Source: JBLNDG01 sp050261415
Lineage (GTDB): Bacteria; Bacillota; Clostridia; Lutisporales; Lutisporaceae
Direction of reading: 5' to 3'
DNA: 34,687 nt
Assembly (NCBI GenBank): GCA_050261415.1
Contig: JBLNDG010000178.1
Location: forward strand, 1-34,687
This document shows, in pieces, positions 16,883-25,505 of this stretch. Positions within the stretch are counted from its first letter, which is position 1. Each line of letters opens with the position of its first letter. The translations under genes and the position numbers were made by a program. The notes beneath the pieces are model-generated. The model was not told where the DNA came from and made no database searches. It saw nothing but the letters and a program-made list of their open reading frames with translations.

Positions 16883-17974
16883 TTATTGCACGTTGCCTGT
16901 AAGCTTCTGCTTAAGCTCCTTCTCTATGTTGGCAAGCTCTACTTCCGCTTCCTGCCTCTTTACTCTACCTTCGTGCTGTATCTTTATCGTTTCGTCTATT
17001 GTAATTATGAGGTCTGTATTCACCTTCTTCAAGGTTTCTAAATCCACCACACCTCTCTCTGTTTCTCTGGCCAGGTCTATGGAGCTTTCCTTGAGCATCT
17101 CTGCATTCTTTTGAAGCAATGCATTTGTTGTATCAGTTACTTCCTTCTGAATTGCAATTGCTTTCTTCTGCTTTATAAGGCTTATGGCAATAGCTATCTG
17201 GTTTTTCCAAAGAGGGATAGTATTTAGTATAGAGCTTTGTATCTTCTCCACCAGCACCTGGTTATTGTTCTGTATCAGCCTGATCTGGGGCGCTGCCTGC
17301 AGTGACACCATCCTGCTCAGCTTAAGGTCATGAATCTTCTTTTCAAACCTGTTTGCCATCTGGATCATGTCGTTTAATTTCTGCGCATCTACAGGGTCAT
17401 TGCTCTCCTTGACTTTTGCCTGCATTTCAGGTATGACCTTCTCGTTCACCTCTTTCAGCTTCAAGGTTCCCGCCATGATGTAGTAGTTAAGGTTCCCTAG
17501 GTATTCAAGGTTTTTGTCAAAGAGGTAGTCCAGAAGTGTGATATCCTTTAATAACTGCATTTTTGCCTTATCCAGCTCATCCACTATTTTTTCTATCTCC
17601 GTGCTCAGCTTCTGATATCTTGCTGCAAATTTCTGGGTGTTGTTTACCAGTGAACCTATTAACGGGAACTTGGCCATAAAGCTCTTTCCAGGGGTAACCC
17701 CGTCAACGTCAAGCTCCTTCACCTTCATCATAAGGTCGGTAAGCACGTCTCCCACATAACCGCTGTCCTTTGCCCTGACTTCACTTACAACATTGTCCGC
17801 GAAACCGGCAATCTGGCTTTGGGCTCCCACACCATACTGGAGTATGGACTGAGAATCCTCAATATCAATAGTCTTCATTATCTGCTCAAGTCTTTGTTTT
17901 TGCTCTTCAGTCAGCTTGGATAAATCTACTTCCTCGAGCTTTGTCTCCATTACGTTATATTTCTGAACTTCCAT
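16883..17974 (-). CDS. TelA-family toxic anion resistance protein
   Basis: This is a 363-residue, largely helical cytoplasmic protein of the TelA/KlaA family (PF05816), linked in various bacteria to tellurite, oxyanion or antimicrobial tolerance; its biochemical activity is unsettled. Family landmarks are SQSILQYGVGAQSQIAGFAD near the start, the GKSFMAKFPLIGSLV stretch, the helical core with LDKAKMQLLKDITLLDYLFD, and the conserved LQAAPQIRLIQNNNQVLVEK plus IPLWKNQIAIAISL region. Length and order are normal. The ATG at 17974 follows GAGGAGGAG. It lies just upstream of pepF on the same strand, and a possible promoter lies at 18062-18091. No TerD-type genes are in the window, so a complete Ter system is not shown. 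Confidence 0.9.
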   Translation of the reverse strand: MEVQKYNVMETKLEEVDLSKLTEEQKQRLEQIMKTIDIEDSQSILQYGVGAQSQIAGFADNVVSEVRAKDSGYVGDVLTDLMMKVKELDVDGVTPGKSFMAKFPLIGSLVNNTQKFAARYQKLSTEIEKIVDELDKAKMQLLKDITLLDYLFDKNLEYLGNLNYYIMAGTLKLKEVNEKVIPEMQAKVKESNDPVDAQKLNDMIQMANRFEKKIHDLKLSRMVSLQAAPQIRLIQNNNQVLVEKIQSSILNTIPLWKNQIAIAISLIKQKKAIAIQKEVTDTTNALLQKNAEMLKESSIDLARETERGVVDLETLKKVNTDLIITIDETIKIQHEGRVKRQEAEVELANIEKELKQKLTGNVQ

Positions 17975-18061
17975 AAACGCTCCTCCTCCTGTTCGGATTA
18001 TATATATTGTACATCAAACGCACCTATTGCATATTTTCCGTGTAATGCTATATATATTTTA

Positions 18062-18091
18062 ACATTATTTTATAAAACATGTACCTGTCAA
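18062..18091 (-). promoter_or_regulatory. candidate promoter for the TelA-pepF unit
   Basis: The minus strand has a perfect TTGACA (18086-18091), 18 bases, then TAATGT (18062-18067), a poor -10. It lies about 90 bases before the TelA start in the 298-base gap. The gap (17975-18272) otherwise shows only A/T-rich sequence. Confidence 0.3.
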
Positions 18092-18272
18092 TATATTTTT
18101 AATCCAGTCAAATTTAGGTGTCTGGTTTTTCATCTTAATTTTATCGGAAGATTGGCCCCTCTTCGCCTTTTTCTTACAGTAATTTTACTCCGGATATCTG
18201 CTCATAGCTTGTATAATTTTATTTATATGATAGGATAATTGTTAGTAGTTCTATAAGGAGGATGCAAACTTT

Positions 18273-18764
18273 ATGACTGATAACGAAAAGAAAGTTTATG
18301 ATGCGCTGAATCAGCTGGAAATACCGTTTGTACGATATGAGCACATTCCGGTATATACAATACAGGAAGCAAATGACCTGAATTTAGAAATGGAAGGTAA
18401 GCTGTGCAAGAACCTCTTTGTAAGAAACCTCAAAGGAAACAAGCATTATCTGATCCTCGTATCTCATGAAAAAAGAACAGACCTTAAGGGCATTGCATCG
18501 CAGGTAGGCAGCAGCCGCTTAAGCTTTGCATCGGAAGAAAGGCTTCTTAAATACCTCGGCCTTACTCCCGGCTCCGTCACTCCCTTTGGGCTGCTGAACG
18601 ATGAGGAAAAGAATGTCACGGTTCTTATAGACGAGGACCTTAAAAACTCGGATTTTATGTGCTTTCACCCTAACATCAACACCGTATCGATATCGATATC
18701 ATATGGTAACTTTGAAAAATTCCTCCGATGGTGTGGCAACCCTTACTCTTATGTACATATTTGA
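18273..18764 (+). CDS. YbaK/ProX-type aminoacyl-tRNA deacylase
   Basis: This 163-residue protein belongs to the YbaK/EbsC/ProX superfamily of free-standing editing domains, which hydrolyse mischarged tRNAs such as Ala- or Cys-tRNA(Pro). Typical features are the IPFVRYEHIPVYTIQEANDL entry, KLCKNLFVRNLKGNKHYLIL with the conserved Lys, HEKRTDLKGIASQVGSSRLS, and the LGLTPGSVTPFGLLND signature. The last is characteristic of the ProX/PrdX branch that shares ancestry with the bacterial ProRS insertion domain. The proS gene in this window is the type without that insertion, so a trans-editing role for this protein is plausible but inferred. Its start follows AAGGAGGATG, and it ends in a bidirectional terminator. 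Confidence 0.88.
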   Translation: MTDNEKKVYDALNQLEIPFVRYEHIPVYTIQEANDLNLEMEGKLCKNLFVRNLKGNKHYLILVSHEKRTDLKGIASQVGSSRLSFASEERLLKYLGLTPGSVTPFGLLNDEEKNVTVLIDEDLKNSDFMCFHPNINTVSISISYGNFEKFLRWCGNPYSYVHI

Positions 18765-18795
18765 AAAGGGCCTTTCTGTTGAGAAAGACCCTTTT
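18764..18795. terminator. bidirectional terminator
   Basis: AAAAGGG-C-CTTTCT (18764-18777) pairs with AGAAAG-A-CCCTTTT (18782-18795) around GTTG, with one mismatch. It closes the deacylase gene on one strand and the HAL-like operon on the other. Confidence 0.85.
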
Positions 18796-18798
18796 GTG

Positions 18799-20361
18799 CT
18801 ATATCTCCAATTCTCCTATAATATTTTCGACTACTGACACTATAATACCTTCATGAATTAAATCATGTATATATTCAATATGCGGATTCATAAATCCATC
18901 CTTTTCAATTTTGGGCACACTGCTCCTGATAAGCTTGCATACTGCCCCTGTCGGAGTGGAGGGCTGCAACGGCGCAAGAAACTCCATTCCCTGGGCTGCG
19001 CACATAAGCTCTATAGCTATAACATATTCCAATAGTCCGGATACCTTGTATGCCTTTCTTGCGGCATTATACCCCATACTTACGTAATCCTCCTGATTTG
19101 CACAGGTAGAAACGTTATCAACGGTAGCCGGATGGCTCAATACCCTCATTTCTCCAAGAATACCTGCAGCAGAATACTGTGTTATCATGAAACCGCTATT
19201 AAGGCCTGTATTTTCAATAAGGAATGAAGGGAGCTCGCTCACATGGTGGTTTAAAAGTCTGTCTATCCTCCTTTCCGACATCTTGGCCAGACTAGTCATA
19301 GCAATACATATCGTATCCGCCTCCATGCCAACATATGATCCGTCAGCATTGCAACCCATCAATACCAGTCCGTCCCCATTAGGGAAAACCAAAGGGTTAT
19401 CACAGCAGGAATTTATCTCTATGCTTATAACTTCAAGGGCATCGATAAGTTTTTTCTTATATGCTCCATGCAGTTGAGGTATGCATCTTATGGATAATGC
19501 GTCCTGTAGCCTGTAGTTTCTGTATTTATCTGCTATTTCACTGTCCTTCAGCAACCTCAAGATATTATCCGCAGTTTTTTTCTGATCCGGGTGAGGTCTC
19601 ACATCCTGTATCTTTGAATTAAAGGCCATTGTTGTACCCCTCAGTGCTTCCAATGACATGGCGCCTGCCACATCCGCAGCTTTAGCCAGATTAATTGCAT
19701 CATACAGGGCAAATACCGTCAAAGCTGTAACTGAAGTAGTACCTGATGTAATGGCCAGCCCTTCTTTGCTCGAAAGAGTAATAGGCTTCATTCCGGCCTC
19801 GGCTAATGCCTCCGCCCCGGTCATCAGCCTTTCTCCATACCAAGCCTTTCCCTCTCCAATCAATACCAGGCCAATGTGGGCTTCAGGGCACAAATAGCCT
19901 ACCGAGCCATGCTCAGGAGCATAGGGTGTGACATCATGGTTTAAAAGCTCTGCAATATGCCTCAAAAGCTCAACCCTAACACCAGAATAACCCTGTCCCA
20001 TGTTTAGAAGCATCATCATGAGTATTCCCCTCACCACTTCCTTTTCAAGGGGTTCACCTACAGAAGTGGCATGAGACAGCAGAATATTCCTTTGAAGAGT
20101 TTCAGTCTCCTCCGGAGATATAGCTTTGTTCCAGTTGTCTCCAAAGCCAGTTGTTATACCATACATGGCTTTTTTATCTCTCACAAATTTCTCTACTATT
20201 TTCCTTGAGCTGCGTACTCTCTCGCAGTATTTTTCCGACAGCTTTACTTTTGCCCCATAACGGGCAACTGCAATTATCTGTTCAATTCCTGCTTTGCCTT
20301 CGCCCAATACTATCTCTTTTATCTTCTTTGGATCCTTCATAGTTATTCCATCTATATTCAT
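18799..20361 (-). CDS. HAL/PAL-family protein lacking the MIO tripeptide
   Basis: This 520-residue protein clearly belongs to the histidine/phenylalanine ammonia-lyase superfamily: MYGITTGFGD (Tyr67), LLSHATSVGEP (His97), SIRCIPQLHG (Arg292), SERRIDRLL, LNSGFMI and ANQEDYVSMG (Glu424) are all in place. In active members, HGSVG is followed by ASGDLAPLAH, and the ASG cyclises to the electrophilic MIO cofactor. Here HGSVG (151-155) is followed directly by YLCPEAH, an exact three-residue gap where ASG belongs. The downstream NGT becomes SGT (Ser206), the catalytic Tyr before SIRC becomes Leu289, and the Phe of the NFH block becomes Tyr343. Classical MIO chemistry is therefore unlikely. The ATG overlaps the stop of the Fe-S gene (TAATG), so they are translationally coupled. 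It is the last gene of a sigma-54 operon. Its reaction is unknown; automated pipelines would call it histidine ammonia-lyase. Confidence 0.9.
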   Translation of the reverse strand: MNIDGITMKDPKKIKEIVLGEGKAGIEQIIAVARYGAKVKLSEKYCERVRSSRKIVEKFVRDKKAMYGITTGFGDNWNKAISPEETETLQRNILLSHATSVGEPLEKEVVRGILMMMLLNMGQGYSGVRVELLRHIAELLNHDVTPYAPEHGSVGYLCPEAHIGLVLIGEGKAWYGERLMTGAEALAEAGMKPITLSSKEGLAITSGTTSVTALTVFALYDAINLAKAADVAGAMSLEALRGTTMAFNSKIQDVRPHPDQKKTADNILRLLKDSEIADKYRNYRLQDALSIRCIPQLHGAYKKKLIDALEVISIEINSCCDNPLVFPNGDGLVLMGCNADGSYVGMEADTICIAMTSLAKMSERRIDRLLNHHVSELPSFLIENTGLNSGFMITQYSAAGILGEMRVLSHPATVDNVSTCANQEDYVSMGYNAARKAYKVSGLLEYVIAIELMCAAQGMEFLAPLQPSTPTGAVCKLIRSSVPKIEKDGFMNPHIEYIHDLIHEGIIVSVVENIIGELEI

Positions 20362-21305
20362 TAACGGTCACCAGCCTTCTGATTTGTCTGAATAAGGGAA
20401 ATTGCTCCCCTAGGGCATGCTGATGCACATACACCGCAACCCCAACATTTATTCTCATTGAAGCTCACGCATTGTTTACTTCTGTCAAAGGTAAAAGCAC
20501 GGAAGTGGCATCTTTTTGCACATATCCCGCAGTTGATGCATTTATTTCCGTCCCACTGAACTATATAATTTGACTTGGGCCATTTACCTTTGCTGCCTAT
20601 CATTAGCGCTGTCCTGAATGGATAACAGCAGCAGGAGTCACAGTTACATATCTCACTTGAGCTTGCAGTATGCATCAATCCCGCCTTTTCAGCGCCTGTA
20701 AGGATTGCTATTGCCTCATGCTTTGATATTTTCTCTCCCCAGTCCCGGTCAATCATTGAGTTTATTCCATCCGAGAACTGCAAGCATACATTGACCGGAA
20801 AACTACAGTTTTGTGCTATTAGCCTGCAATTACAAGGCAGTAGATATATGGGCTTTTGAACCTTGTTTAAATGTTCAATAGCTTCATTTAAAGGTAAGAC
20901 TGCCTCTTTGTTCTGCTGTTCTTCAAAATTTGCAATAATTCGGTTCTTATACTCATTTAAGTACCACCGGTCAATCTCCGCCCTTTTTTCACCGGCAATG
21001 GTATTCCATGCATCATTCTCATACTGGGCAAATATTCCTAATCTCAGATACAATGTAGCAGGAGCATATCCTATCTCTCCATCCTCCATGCAGACCTTGT
21101 TTAATATGCCTCTCCTATAATACTGTTTGACCATTTCAGGTGCCGTATTGCCCTTAAAACCCAAATATTCAACCAGTTGTGACATGCTCCAGCTTTGCTT
21201 GTTCATTGCTACTACAAGTTTTGCCTCGTCCTCTGTTACAATAAGGGGTATATGAGGTTCCAAAAGACTTGGAACCTCAAACAAATCAAAAAATTCTTTC
21301 CACAT
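20361..21305 (-). CDS. 4Fe-4S dicluster-type iron-sulfur protein
   Basis: This 314-residue protein ends in two ferredoxin motifs, CINCGICAKRC and CWGCGVCASACP, able to hold two [4Fe-4S] clusters. A second cysteine-rich region precedes them (CNCRLIAQNC, then CLQF, then CNCDSCCCYP at ~235-245), likely another metal site. The N-terminal ~90 residues look like a winged-helix or adaptor domain (SMSQLVEYLGFKGN, EMVKQYYRRGILNKV). Proteins of this architecture are common in anaerobes as electron-transfer partners, but none is assigned here. Its stop overlaps the HAL-like start by one base, implying stoichiometric expression and possibly a complex. It follows the unknown 180-residue protein by a short gap. 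Electron transfer to the HAL-like protein is inference. Confidence 0.85.
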   Translation of the reverse strand: MWKEFFDLFEVPSLLEPHIPLIVTEDEAKLVVAMNKQSWSMSQLVEYLGFKGNTAPEMVKQYYRRGILNKVCMEDGEIGYAPATLYLRLGIFAQYENDAWNTIAGEKRAEIDRWYLNEYKNRIIANFEEQQNKEAVLPLNEAIEHLNKVQKPIYLLPCNCRLIAQNCSFPVNVCLQFSDGINSMIDRDWGEKISKHEAIAILTGAEKAGLMHTASSSEICNCDSCCCYPFRTALMIGSKGKWPKSNYIVQWDGNKCINCGICAKRCHFRAFTFDRSKQCVSFNENKCWGCGVCASACPRGAISLIQTNQKAGDR

Positions 21306-21319
21306 CTCAATTTCCCTCT

Positions 21320-21862
21320 TTAATATGTCCTATGAGAGCCACAGCCATCAGCCGCTATAGGCAGATAGCTCACCCTGACGCCCTGAACAACTTCTCCATA
21401 GAACGCTACCCAAAACGGCCGGAATACACTTTCTACACTCAAAACTTTAAGCTCAGGAATGCTTCCAATATGCCTGTGTATGATTCTTGTTGCAATCTTT
21501 TTTCCTCTGCTTATTAAGTCCTCTTCCCGTTTGTCAGATAACTGCACCATGTCCTCATCAATATCTTTTACTACAATTATTTCAGGCAGAACCTCAGCCC
21601 AAGCCACACCACCGGTAGATCCGTTGGCAATCATTTTAATTTTCTGTGTCTTTTTTTCATGATTTTTATTTATTACTTTTTCTATAAAGCTGGGATTATG
21701 GGTAATTTCATAAGTAATCAGCTTATATTCAACATAATGAAGCCTGATTTCGCTTACCTTTTTTCCCTTCAAGAGCATTCTTCCAACGAAGGTGCCCTTA
21801 CGCTCCGCGAGGGCCTTAGCCTCTTCTTTTGTGGTTATAAGAGGGAAGCTATTTATATCCAT
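21320..21862 (-). CDS. hypothetical protein of the symporter/HAL-like operon
   Basis: I do not recognise this 180-residue soluble protein. It has no signal peptide or membrane segment, a lysine-rich middle (~60-75) and a distinctive C-terminus (SYLPIAADGCGSHRTY) with its only cysteine. Conserved-looking blocks are GTFVGRMLLKGKKVSEIRLH and STGGVAWAEVLPEIIVVKDI. It lies between the small membrane protein and the Fe-S protein, all on one strand with gaps of about 14 bases, so it is part of the same transcript. A role with the HAL-like and Fe-S proteins, as a subunit or second enzyme, is suggested only by position. Confidence 0.75.
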   Translation of the reverse strand: MDINSFPLITTKEEAKALAERKGTFVGRMLLKGKKVSEIRLHYVEYKLITYEITHNPSFIEKVINKNHEKKTQKIKMIANGSTGGVAWAEVLPEIIVVKDIDEDMVQLSDKREEDLISRGKKIATRIIHRHIGSIPELKVLSVESVFRPFWVAFYGEVVQGVRVSYLPIAADGCGSHRTY

Positions 21863-21875
21863 TTGGAATCTCCTA

Positions 21876-22139
21876 TTATTTCACTTCTTTAGATGCAGAA
21901 GCTGTATCCTTAGCCTTTTTCATAAATTTGAATACTGTGCTCAGATAGTTTCCGAATATCGCCGTAACAGTGAGCATTATACCGTAAGGTATCAGCCTTC
22001 CTATAATAAAATCATTATGGGCGCTTATTGCATAATAAATAATGCCCACAAGAACAAAATATAACGCTACTAAGAATCCGTCCATGCCAATCCATGATAT
22101 TTCCAAATCTTTTTTCTCGTTTGAAGCCTTGTTTTCCAT
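21876..22139 (-). CDS. small two-helix membrane protein, symporter partner
   Basis: This 87-residue protein has two predicted membrane helices (MDGFLVALYFVLVGIIYYAI and RLIPYGIMLTVTAIFGNYLS) and charged termini. It lies 5 bases downstream of the sodium:solute symporter gene. Small two-helix proteins beside SSS-family symporters are known, where they may act as accessory subunits. This one has no recognised family by eye. The close spacing and shared operon make an accessory role likely, but this is inference. Confidence 0.75.
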   Translation of the reverse strand: MENKASNEKKDLEISWIGMDGFLVALYFVLVGIIYYAISAHNDFIIGRLIPYGIMLTVTAIFGNYLSTVFKFMKKAKDTASASKEVK

Positions 22140-22144
22140 TACCT

Positions 22145-23539
22145 TTACACCTCCAACATGCTATTGTTTTTGTTATTACCGATTCTATTGCCTATAACCC
22201 ATGCAATAAATGACAGCGGAAGTGCTGCAATAAGCGGTTCAAGTTCAAAAGCCTGTATTGGATGTAATGTCAGATATCCAAATACCAAGCAGCCTGCCAG
22301 TATTGATAAATATCCTCCCATAGCTGTTCTCTTTCCATTCCACAAAAGGCCTCCTACTATCGGAACGAAACCGCCGGCCATCCACAAGCTTGCTATAAAT
22401 AAGAATGCATCCTGTGCTGTTGGGAACCGGAATGCTACCAGTAATCCTGCAACTGCTATAATTATAACACCTATCCTTGTCAGAGCTACCAGCTGCTTCT
22501 GTGATACGTTGCCCTTGAGCCTTCCGTAAATATCATTGGCAAGTGTTGCACCACCTGATAGGTAATAACTGTCAAGGGTAGATACAATAGAGCCTATAAG
22601 TCCTATAACGAAAAGCGCCCTGATACCTACAGGGAGGTTTTCCAGTACCAGCTTTATATATCCTTCTGCAGGCTGCATTTCCGGATATTTTGCTTTTACT
22701 ATAAGTCCGGTAACGGTAAGTACTATATCAAAGCATACCCAAATTGAGAAGCATGTGAGAAGGGCACGCCTTCCAGCCTTTGGTGAATCCGCAGCCGAGA
22801 ATCTCTGATAGAAAGTCGGGTCGGCATATACACCAAAAGCAAGGACGCAGAGCATAAGAGCCTTCATCGGTGTCAAACCGCCAAGCGGATCCAATAGCTC
22901 AGGAGTTGCGTTCAGAGCCTGTATAAGCCCTGCCCAGCCCCCTATAGCATCCCATTGTCCGGGAAGCACCATCGTTAAGCCGAAGCACATTGCAAAGAAT
23001 AGTATCATGTCCGTAACTGCAACGCCCATCAAACCTCCAAGAACTGTAAGAACAACAACCAGGGCAACAACAACGATACCTACTGTCACATTGCTGACCC
23101 CCCAAGCAACCTTGCCAATAAAGCCCATAGCAGTGATTTCTCCAAGCTGTGTGCAGTAAACAAGCATTAATATGGCTCCTATTATGGCAACTCCCTTGCC
23201 ATAGAAGCTTTCCAGCAAATCAGGCACAGTAACGTCTGTCCTTATGTGAATCTTAGGGCCTACCCATAGAGCGAGAGGCATACGTCCTGCATGTGCCGTA
23301 ACGCACCAGACAGCCCATACCGAAAGACCATACATTGCCGCATACTCAACACTTCCGACTGTTCCTACACCGCCATACCATGTTGCAACCAGCGTACCTA
23401 CTATTAATGACCATGGTAAGCTTCTGTTTCCGAGATAATAGCTTTCCATGTCCTTAACTGTTTTGGAGAAATAATAGCCTACTCCGATAAGTAATCCAAT
23501 AAATAGAACGATAACAACATTGTCCAACCCTGTTAGCAT
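22145..23539 (-). CDS. sodium:solute symporter (SSS family)
   Basis: This 464-residue polytopic membrane protein has about 12-13 hydrophobic helices and belongs to the sodium:solute symporter family (PutP/PanF/proline-pantothenate type). Typical features are the early SYYLGNRSLPWSLIVGTLVA segment, TWYGGVGTVGSVEYAAMYGL, the substrate region VYCTQLGEITAMGFIGKVAW, and the GLIGSIVSTLDSYYLSGGAT block that matches the conserved sodium-binding region of helix 8. The ATG at 23539 has GGAGGTG six bases upstream. It is the first gene of the operon, with a sigma-54 type promoter 140 bases upstream. The imported compound is unknown. The linkage to a HAL-like protein makes an amino acid, or a related amine or acid, plausible but not shown. 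Confidence 0.9.
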   Translation of the reverse strand: MLTGLDNVVIVLFIGLLIGVGYYFSKTVKDMESYYLGNRSLPWSLIVGTLVATWYGGVGTVGSVEYAAMYGLSVWAVWCVTAHAGRMPLALWVGPKIHIRTDVTVPDLLESFYGKGVAIIGAILMLVYCTQLGEITAMGFIGKVAWGVSNVTVGIVVVALVVVLTVLGGLMGVAVTDMILFFAMCFGLTMVLPGQWDAIGGWAGLIQALNATPELLDPLGGLTPMKALMLCVLAFGVYADPTFYQRFSAADSPKAGRRALLTCFSIWVCFDIVLTVTGLIVKAKYPEMQPAEGYIKLVLENLPVGIRALFVIGLIGSIVSTLDSYYLSGGATLANDIYGRLKGNVSQKQLVALTRIGVIIIAVAGLLVAFRFPTAQDAFLFIASLWMAGGFVPIVGGLLWNGKRTAMGGYLSILAGCLVFGYLTLHPIQAFELEPLIAALPLSFIAWVIGNRIGNNKNNSMLEV

Positions 23540-23681
23540 AAATGCACCTCCATTTTATTATCTTTCACAGCATCTTCATAAGAAAATACCGTAAAATCCT
23601 TATTAAATTTTAAGTTCTCCTACATGTTTCTCAACTACCTTTATGATTTCTCCTTCATGAATCAGCCCGCAAATATTATGT

Positions 23682-23698
23682 AGCAAATGACATGCCAA
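23682..23698 (-). promoter_or_regulatory. sigma-54 (-24/-12) promoter of the symporter operon
   Basis: The minus strand reads TTGGCAT-GTCAT-TTGCT, with the -24 GG (23695-23696) and -12 GC (23683-23684) exactly 10 bases apart. It differs from the consensus mainly at one base of the -24 box. It lies about 143 bases before the symporter ATG, and a sigma-54 activator gene is adjacent. A TTTTGCAAAGGG block near 23755 could be part of the activator site. The rest of this 316-base gap holds only the activator terminator. Confidence 0.75.
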
Positions 23699-23806
23699 TT
23701 CCAACTTTTCTGAAATTTGAATCCTTGTATGCCAAAATCCTGTAGTTTAGCACTTTTGCAAAGGGTAAAAAACAACATCACTTATCTTGTAAATATACTC
23801 TCTGTC

Positions 23807-23850
23807 AAAAAAGTGCAAAATCCCTTTGCTGCGTGCAAAGGGATTTTGCA
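23807..23850 (-). terminator. intrinsic terminator of the activator gene
   Basis: A perfect 16-bp stem (23814-23829 with 23835-23850) with a TGCGT loop is followed on the minus strand by CTTTTTTG. It lies six bases after the activator stop, between it and the operon promoter. Confidence 0.9.
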
Positions 23851-23855
23851 TGTAC

Positions 23856-25505
23856 TCATATTCCATATTTCTTCACACGGTATTGAAGGCTCTGCCTTTT
23901 TATGTCCAATGCTTCTGCAGCTTTTGAGATATTGTTGTCGTATTTAGCAAGTACATTCTTCAAAACTCTTTTTTCATAGACCTCCATTATCCTTTCAAGA
24001 GATTTCAGCTGCAAAATCTCTTTGCAGTTGAAATCCCCGTCTTTCGTTCCCATGCACTCCAACTCCCTGAGATATTCCGGAAGGTGAGCAATATCCATAG
24101 CATCTCCTTCCATTACATTAAAAGCATATTCTATAGCATGGTACAGTTCCCGTATATTCCCAGGCCAGCTGTACTCCTTAAAGCATTCAATCACGTTGTT
24201 TGAAACCTTTTTGACTTTTTTCTGATAGCGTTCCGACAGTTTTTGTATAAAGTAATTTACAAGCAGCGGTATATCATCCTTCCGTTTTTTTAACTCAGGA
24301 ATGTTTATAGTCACAGTGGACAGCCGGAAAAACAAATCCCTGCGCATACGGTTGTCCTTTATTGCATCGAAGGGATCTTCATTACAGGAGGATATGATTC
24401 TGACATCACACTCTATATCCTTAAGCCCTCCAACCCGCCTGAACTTCTTCTCCTGCAAAACACGAAGCAGCTTGGTTTGCATTGTAAGGCTCATGGAGTT
24501 TATTTCATCAAGAAACAATGTACCTCCTTTAGCTTGCTCAAATAAGCCTATCCTATCGGTACTCCCGGTAAAAGCCCCTTTTACTGTTCCGAAAAGAATT
24601 CCTTCCATGAGGCTTTCAGGGATAGCGGCACAATTGATTGCAACAAACTCATGGTCCCTCATCTTACTTGCGGAGTGAATGCTCTGGGCGAAAAGCTCCT
24701 TACCGGTACCTGTTTCGCCGCATATAAGCACCTCGCAGTCTCTTACCGCCACCTTTCTTGCCAGCTCTATCGCCTCTTTGAAGACAGAAGTTTCACCAAT
24801 CAGATTGTCGAAGGTATAATACTGGCTCTTCTTATACACTGCACTATTCTTACCATGCTTCAGCAGGAACTCCTCCAGTGCATCATTCTTGTCCCAGAGC
24901 TCTTTCAGTATTTTTAAATCATCAACAATAGCAACCGCCCCCGACAGCTTATTATCCACAAACAAGGGGTAAGCAGTATTAAGAGTGGTTATGGTATCTC
25001 CATTCATGGTTTTGAATATATCACAGCGGTTTACCACCGGAGCACATTGGCGCAGCGTGGTCAAAGTAGTACTGTAATCTTCATCAAGGCTGTAAATATC
25101 CAGAAGGTGCTTTCCTATTACATTTGCATTTTCAAGCTGTTCAATTCTCTTACTTGCCTCATTAAGGTATATAAGGTATCCATTGCGGTCATATATCTGT
25201 ACTCCCTCATTGAAGTGATCCATCGCTTGTTCATAAATCTTAAGCTTGTCCAATTCCTTTGTCAGAGATAGTATATAGCCTGTGCCAAGTCTGTTTTTGC
25301 ATATGCTGTACTGGAATATTTCACCCTTCCAGTCTGTATACCCTTGAGCGGTATCCAAATCAAGCTTTAAAAACTCGTTTACTTTTTTATCCTGATATCC
25401 CTGCCATATGTCATAAAAAGCTTCTTTGCACAATATGCTTTCAAATTCAAATGCTCTTACTATCCAATCGTCATCAAGGAAACACAGAATATCATACGTC
25501 GCCAT
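23856..25505 (-). CDS. PAS-domain sigma-54-dependent transcriptional activator
   Basis: This 549-residue enhancer-binding protein has an N-terminal sensory region including a PAS-like domain (~90-200; MDHFNEGVQIYDRNGYLIYL), a AAA+ domain (~235-460) and a C-terminal Fis-type HTH (NISKAAEALDIKRQSLQYRV). Walker A is GETGTGKE (263-270), Walker B is GGTLFLDE, and the sigma-54 contact loop is GAFTGS (310-315). The last loop residue is Ser instead of the usual Ala, a substitution that some relatives also carry. The gene is transcribed leftward and reads into the symporter operon region through its own terminator. It most likely binds upstream of the -24/-12 promoter and activates that operon when the PAS region detects the substrate or a redox signal. 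The ATG follows GGAGGTG. The ligand is unknown. Confidence 0.93.
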   Translation of the reverse strand: MATYDILCFLDDDWIVRAFEFESILCKEAFYDIWQGYQDKKVNEFLKLDLDTAQGYTDWKGEIFQYSICKNRLGTGYILSLTKELDKLKIYEQAMDHFNEGVQIYDRNGYLIYLNEASKRIEQLENANVIGKHLLDIYSLDEDYSTTLTTLRQCAPVVNRCDIFKTMNGDTITTLNTAYPLFVDNKLSGAVAIVDDLKILKELWDKNDALEEFLLKHGKNSAVYKKSQYYTFDNLIGETSVFKEAIELARKVAVRDCEVLICGETGTGKELFAQSIHSASKMRDHEFVAINCAAIPESLMEGILFGTVKGAFTGSTDRIGLFEQAKGGTLFLDEINSMSLTMQTKLLRVLQEKKFRRVGGLKDIECDVRIISSCNEDPFDAIKDNRMRRDLFFRLSTVTINIPELKKRKDDIPLLVNYFIQKLSERYQKKVKKVSNNVIECFKEYSWPGNIRELYHAIEYAFNVMEGDAMDIAHLPEYLRELECMGTKDGDFNCKEILQLKSLERIMEVYEKRVLKNVLAKYDNNISKAAEALDIKRQSLQYRVKKYGI

